The translations under genes and the position numbers were made by a program. The notes below the pieces were generated by a model. The model was not told the DNA's origin, ran no database searches, and was given only the letters and a program-made list of their open reading frames with translations. 17,690 nt of DNA from JBCAWW01 sp039024315 (GTDB lineage: Bacteria; Bacteroidota; Bacteroidia; J057), in the NCBI GenBank assembly GCA_039024315.1, contig JBCCQN010000171.1, positions 1 through 17,690 on the forward strand, given 5' to 3'. This document shows, piece after piece, positions 14,243 through 17,690 of the stretch. How positions within the stretch are numbered: the first letter of the stretch is position 1; each line of letters starts with the position of its first letter.

Positions 14243-14537
14243 GGCGGCTATGGATAACCGCTTAGCGAAAATGGGGAAAGGTAAATTTCCTTTTACGCAA
14301 GGGATCGCCCTGACTATAGAGCAGCTATGACCGATTGTGGCACCTAGCTATCTGTTCTTTCCAGAGGTTATGGAGGCGGAGCAAATAGTTAGGGCTAGGC
14401 AGAAGTACCAATCAGGAGTAAGGGGATTAGGTACCGCTTCGCGGAACGTTTCTATCGTTCTGCGAAGCAGTGGTCCCAATGCAGAATTGAACACAGAGGC
14501 ACAGAGGATTTGGGTAACTTAAATAAGCTTAGGTCTC
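14243..14537. other. Gene-poor gap between convergent genes
   Basis: These 295 bases separate the convergent NmrA-like and enolase-superfamily genes. They contain a hairpin pair of the dispersed repeat (14433-14473) and a short direct repeat ACAGAGG-C-ACAGAGG (14502-14516). A 61-codon open frame (14337-14522) has no ATG-based start and runs through the repeat, so I do not count it as a gene. No terminator with a clear T-run is visible. Confidence 0.6.
14433..14473. repeat. Inverted pair of the palindromic repeat with a short loop
   Basis: ACCGCTTCGCGGAACG (14433-14448) is followed after seven bases by CGTTCTGCGAAGCAGT (14456-14471), its reverse complement apart from two changed positions. 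Both changes turn C into T or G into A, so G-T wobble pairs would still hold in one transcript orientation. Compared with the pair at 10923-11007, the spacer here is only 7 bases. Confidence 0.78.
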
Positions 14538-15635
14538 TTAGAGGTTGACTTGATAAGGCGCCAGCTTTTGCCAATCAAATCGTACGCCTACGCCTGGCTC
14601 ACTAGGGGCTACTGCTAGATGGTTTTCGACTACCAGTGGTCGATGGGTGTATTGATCGATGGGAAAACTATGGACCTCGAGCCAACCTGCATTTACTTGA
14701 GCCGAAACCAAGCTAACATGTAGTTCTTGCATGCCATGAGAGCAGACGGGGGTATTGTATTTTTGGGCCAATTTTGCCGCCGCTAGCCAACCGCTGATAC
14801 CGCCACAATTTGAAGCATCAGGCTGGATAAATGATAGTTTAGCCTGCTCCAAAGCATAGCCAAATTCATGGATGGTGTGAAGGTTCTCGCCCATCGCTAA
14901 GGGCACGCCCGTTTCAGTGGCAATTTTGGCAAAGCCCAAATAATCGTCAGGAATGGTGGGCTCCTCAAACCAATAGATATCGTAAGCTTGGAAGGCTTTG
15001 GCGGCCTTGATGGCCTTGTCCACACTCATCGAGTAATTGGCATCGACCATAAAGGTGATATCGTCCCCGATGAGATTGCGAACGGCGGCAATCCGCTCTA
15101 AGTCTTCGCTTAAGTCCTCGCGACCAATTTTGATTTTGACGGCATTAAAACCTTGGTCTAAGTACCCTTTTATATTGCCAAGCAGTTTGGGGAGTGGAAA
15201 TTGCAGATCAATGCCCCCGCAATAAGCCTTGCAACGGTCAGAAACTCCGCCCGCCATCTGCCAGAGGGGTTTCTGGGCTTTTTTACAGCGGATATCCCAG
15301 AGCGCAATGTCGATGGTAGAGATGGCAAAAGAGGCGATTCCGCCGCGGCCCACATAATGAATATGCCATTCGAGAAAGTCGTAGATATGCTCTATTGCAC
15401 TGCCATCCATCCCCAACAAGGCGGGAGCCATGTCATGATCTAGCATGGCTTTGATCGCATGTCCTCCTTTACCACCCGTATAGGTATAACCTGTACCCTG
15501 AGAGCCGTCCTTAAGTTGAATGGTGGTGGTGACCAATTCAAAATGGGTATGATCACCATGTTTGGCATCGTTGAGGACCTCAGGCAAAGGAACTTTGAAA
15601 AGGCGGGTTTGTATCTTGGAAATTTGGGTATCCAT
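14538..15635 (-). CDS. Enolase-superfamily sugar-acid dehydratase (mandelate racemase subgroup)
   Basis: The 365-residue protein is full length for the family. The N-terminal capping domain contains 'YVGRGGIASFAISTIDIALWD'. The barrel holds the catalytic Lys167-x-Lys169 ('AVKIKIG'), three metal ligands Asp198 ('VDAN'), Glu224 ('FEEP') and Glu250 ('GEN'), the Asp273-His300 dyad ('QPDASNCGG', 'CSHGMQELH') and Glu320 ('WLEVH'). This complement is that of mandelate-racemase-type dehydratases, which remove water from aldonic or aldaric acids to give 2-keto-3-deoxy acids. It lies three bases after an AldA-like dehydrogenase in an operon that begins with a KduD-like enzyme. That context points to sugar-acid or deoxysugar-acid catabolism, for example an L-fuconate- or galactarate-like substrate. 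The precise substrate cannot be read from the sequence. Cytoplasmic. Confidence 0.9.
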   Translation of the reverse strand: MDTQISKIQTRLFKVPLPEVLNDAKHGDHTHFELVTTTIQLKDGSQGTGYTYTGGKGGHAIKAMLDHDMAPALLGMDGSAIEHIYDFLEWHIHYVGRGGIASFAISTIDIALWDIRCKKAQKPLWQMAGGVSDRCKAYCGGIDLQFPLPKLLGNIKGYLDQGFNAVKIKIGREDLSEDLERIAAVRNLIGDDITFMVDANYSMSVDKAIKAAKAFQAYDIYWFEEPTIPDDYLGFAKIATETGVPLAMGENLHTIHEFGYALEQAKLSFIQPDASNCGGISGWLAAAKLAQKYNTPVCSHGMQELHVSLVSAQVNAGWLEVHSFPIDQYTHRPLVVENHLAVAPSEPGVGVRFDWQKLAPYQVNL

Positions 15636-15638
15636 GGA

Positions 15639-17078
15639 TTAGCTAAAATTCAAATAAAAGGTCTTCTTTTCCAGATATTGCTCAAAGCCGTATTTGCCAT
15701 CTTCGCCGCCGGTACCGCTAAGTTTGAGGCCATTGTGAAAGCCCTGATGCTGCTCACCATGACCGCGATTGACGTATATTTCCCCAAATTCTAACTCTTG
15801 GGTGAGGCGCATGATTTTTTTCATGTCTTGGGTAAAGACCATGGCGGCTAGCCCAAATTCGCTGTCATTGGCTTTGGCGATTACTTCCTCATAGTCTTTG
15901 AACTTTAAAACAGGTAGGATGGGCCCAAATATTTCTTCGTGGACTACGGTCATTTCTTGCTTCACTTCGGTCAGGATGGTGGGCTCAAACCAATAGCCTT
16001 TGGCAAATTGTTCGCCTTTAGGCTTGCCGCCGCCTAAGGCAATCTTAGCCCCTTCTGCCAAGCTTAAGGCGACTAGACGCTCCATGTTTTCTACTTCAGC
16101 GCGATTCATCTTGGGCCCAATATCGGTGTCCGCCAACATGGGATCTCCGACCTTTAAGGCCTTGGCTTTGGCGATAAATTTGGCCATGAACTCCTCATAA
16201 ATATCTTCATGGACATACATGCGCTCGTTGCAGGTACAGATTTGCCCGCAGTTATCAAAACGAGAGTGTAGAGCGCCGGCTACGGCTTGATCTATATCCG
16301 CATCGGCAAAAACAATACAAGGGGCTTTTCCTCCGAGTTCGAGCTGTACGTGGGTGAGGTTCTGCGCCGCAGAACGAAATATCGCCTGACCCGTGGGGGT
16401 GCTGCCGGTCATGCTCACCATATCAGTGAGTTTACTCTCGACCAAAGTTTTACCTACCTCAATTCCTCCGGTCACCATATTGAGTACGCCATCGGGTAGG
16501 CCCGCTTTCTTAGCCAGATTGCAAAGTTCAAGGGTGGAAAGAGGCGCTTCGGGAGTAGGTTTAATGACAAGGGTGTTGCCAGCTACTAAGGCAGGACCTA
16601 GTTTGCGGCCTGCCAGCGCGAGGGGAAAGTTCCACGCAGTGATGGCCACTACGACTCCTCTAGGTACTTTTTGGATCCAGATTTGCTCGTCAGGGTTGTC
16701 CGAGGGAATAATGTCTCCTTCGATTCTCCGCGCCCACTCACAGGCATACTCAATAAAGCTGCAGGTTACTGCTACCTCCATTTTTGCTACCGTGAGGAGT
16801 TTGCCCTGTTCTTGAACGAGTAGGGTGGCTAATCTGTCTTGATTGGCTTTGATTTCGGCGACGAAGCGATGAAGAATATCGGCCCTTTGCTTGGCCGGTG
16901 TTTTGCGCCAAGCGATTTGGGCCTCCTTAGCAGCAGTAAGCGCTTTGATAGCATCCGCTTCGGTGCCATTTTGAACCATTCCAACCACTGCTTCGGTGCT
17001 GGGATTGAGAATTTGATCGAGCTCACCAGAGTCTGAATCTATCCACTGGCCGTTTATGTATTGTTTATAGGTAGTCAT
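15639..17078 (-). CDS. aldA: AldA-like NAD-dependent aldehyde dehydrogenase (lactaldehyde/glycolaldehyde type)
   Basis: Starting at the ATG at 17078 (MTTYKQYINGQW) gives 479 residues, the length of E. coli AldA; the upstream start at 17108 adds ten unlikely residues. All ALDH catalytic features are present: Asn150 ('AWNFP'), Lys173 ('VIKPT'), Glu247 ('LELGGK'), Cys281 ('NCGQICTCNERMYV') and Glu382 ('HEEIFGP'). The AldA-like character lies in 'YACEWARRIEGDIIPSDNP', in the Cys-x-Cys-Asn-Glu-Arg segment, and in the C-terminus ('EQHQGFHNGLKLSGTGGEDGKYGFEQYLE'), which matches AldA ('...QGFHAGWRKSGIGGADGKHGLHEYL'). It would oxidise lactaldehyde, glycolaldehyde or a related aldehyde from sugar breakdown, with NAD, in the cytoplasm. 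It sits between the KduD-like gene (36 bases upstream) and the dehydratase (three bases downstream), so all three are probably one transcript. The exact aldehyde is inferred. Confidence 0.88.
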   Translation of the reverse strand: MTTYKQYINGQWIDSDSGELDQILNPSTEAVVGMVQNGTEADAIKALTAAKEAQIAWRKTPAKQRADILHRFVAEIKANQDRLATLLVQEQGKLLTVAKMEVAVTCSFIEYACEWARRIEGDIIPSDNPDEQIWIQKVPRGVVVAITAWNFPLALAGRKLGPALVAGNTLVIKPTPEAPLSTLELCNLAKKAGLPDGVLNMVTGGIEVGKTLVESKLTDMVSMTGSTPTGQAIFRSAAQNLTHVQLELGGKAPCIVFADADIDQAVAGALHSRFDNCGQICTCNERMYVHEDIYEEFMAKFIAKAKALKVGDPMLADTDIGPKMNRAEVENMERLVALSLAEGAKIALGGGKPKGEQFAKGYWFEPTILTEVKQEMTVVHEEIFGPILPVLKFKDYEEVIAKANDSEFGLAAMVFTQDMKKIMRLTQELEFGEIYVNRGHGEQHQGFHNGLKLSGTGGEDGKYGFEQYLEKKTFYLNFS

Positions 17079-17114
17079 GTATTGTTTTACTAAGGGGTGA
17101 GTACGCAAACTGAT

Positions 17115-17690
17115 TTAGCGGCCCATCCAGCCACCATCAACTAGCATCACTGTACCATGCATATAGTCTGATGCAGCTGAGGCTAAAAATACCGTAGGTC
17201 CTTTGAAGTCTTCTGGTTCCCCCCATCGTCCGGCGGGAATACGGGCGATAATTGAATTGGCTCTTTCGGGATTATTACGCAAGGCTTCGGTATTATCGGT
17301 GGCGATATAACCAGGGGCAATGGCATTGACGTTTACGCCTTTGCCGGCCCACTCATTGGCAAAAGCCATCGTCATTTGGCCAATTGCGCCTTTACTAGCC
17401 GCATAACCCGGCACAGTAATACCTCCTTGAAACGTAAGTAGTGAAGCCGTGAAAATGACTTTGCCACTGCCTCTTGCTACCATTTCCTTGCCAAATTCTC
17501 GGGTAAGGATAAACTGGGCGCTTTGGTTGACTTCAATTACCTTATCCCAATACTCATCTGGATGCTCGATGGCCGGTTTGCGGAGGATGGTTCCTGCATT
17601 GTTGACGAGAATATCTATTTGAGGGTGAGCCGTTTTAACGCTAGCGATGAACTCATAAACCGCCTTGCGGTCGGAAAAGTCGCATTGATA
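17115..17690 (-). CDS. kduD: KduD-like short-chain dehydrogenase, 5' end outside window
   Basis: 191 residues are visible; the first part, including the glycine-rich nucleotide motif, lies beyond the right edge. The catalytic set is present: NNAG (residues 30-33 of the visible part), Ser83 ('FTASLLTFQGG'), Tyr96 and Lys100 ('GYAASKGAIG'). The C-terminal half ('NVNAIAPGYIATDNTEALR', 'RIPAGRWGEPEDFKGPTVFL', 'SDYMHGTVMLVDGGWMGR') is close to E. coli KduD, the 2-dehydro-3-deoxy-D-gluconate 5-dehydrogenase. An ATG at 17483 is internal, since the frame upstream is clearly coding and conserved. It is the first visible gene of the operon, followed by AldA-like and dehydratase genes. Its substrate may be KDG itself or a related 2-keto-3-deoxy sugar acid made by the downstream dehydratase. 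SDR family certain; KduD assignment likely. Confidence 0.85.
   Translation of the reverse strand, partial: YQCDFSDRKAVYEFIASVKTAHPQIDILVNNAGTILRKPAIEHPDEYWDKVIEVNQSAQFILTREFGKEMVARGSGKVIFTASLLTFQGGITVPGYAASKGAIGQMTMAFANEWAGKGVNVNAIAPGYIATDNTEALRNNPERANSIIARIPAGRWGEPEDFKGPTVFLASAASDYMHGTVMLVDGGWMGR

Noticed and set aside
14337..14522. Open frame of 61 codons in the gap after the NmrA-like gene
   Set aside because: It begins at an alternative start codon, runs straight through the palindromic repeat, has no recognisable domain and no ribosome-binding signal.
16359..16375. Perfect 8-bp palindrome GTTCTGCG-C-CGCAGAAC inside the aldehyde dehydrogenase gene, resembling the diverged repeat
   Set aside because: The protein aligns to AldA without an insertion here, so codon choice explains it better than an inserted repeat.
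17079..17108. Upstream start adding ten residues to the aldehyde dehydrogenase
   Set aside because: The family normally starts near MTTYKQYINGQW, and the extra residues are not family-like.

Overview
The window comes from a member of the Bacteroidota, probably a Saprospiria-like marine or freshwater lineage (the class is a guess). The signs are LytTR regulators, a TonB-dependent receptor with an N-terminal carboxypeptidase-regulatory-like domain, a DUF2807/GIN-domain lipoprotein, several lipoproteins, weak Shine-Dalgarno signals and two matches to the Bacteroidota -7 promoter element (TAnnTTTG). I recognise no rRNA, tRNA, CRISPR array, insertion sequence or phage gene.

Layout. Positions 1-1394 hold two LytTR regulators: the C-terminal part of a response regulator and a four-helix membrane protein with a LytTR tail. 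Positions 1447-3825 hold a beta-helix lipoprotein and a diheme cytochrome c lipoprotein, two families that travel together. A TonB-dependent receptor with a TTG start (4033-6441) converges on a DUF2807 lipoprotein (6531-7259, minus), and interleaved repeats lie between them. Positions 7573-10847 form a tight three-gene operon: a small four-helix membrane protein, a flavin monooxygenase and an N-terminally membrane-anchored fumarylacetoacetate-hydrolase-family protein. Next come an unrecognised two-helix membrane protein (11016-11543) and a lipoprotein that combines a Kazal-type inhibitor domain with a Hedgehog/intein-like Hint domain (11642-12421), closed by a strong terminator.

Positions 12474-14242 look like a decaying stress-response locus. 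An HxlR-type repressor is divergent from an NmrA/QorB-like oxidoreductase, with nested palindromes between them. Remnants of two NTF2/SnoaL-fold genes lie on either side. From 14538 to the right edge, all on the minus strand, is a sugar-acid or deoxysugar catabolic operon: KduD-like dehydrogenase (cut by the window edge), AldA-like aldehyde dehydrogenase and an enolase-superfamily dehydratase.

A short palindromic repeat with core CCGCGAAGCGG is scattered through the window, in non-coding gaps and once in the linker of the first gene. Its centre, GCGAAGC, is known to form an exceptionally stable DNA mini-hairpin. The most unusual items are this repeat family, the Kazal-Hint lipoprotein, the membrane-anchored FAH operon and the HxlR locus with its flanking pseudogenes.
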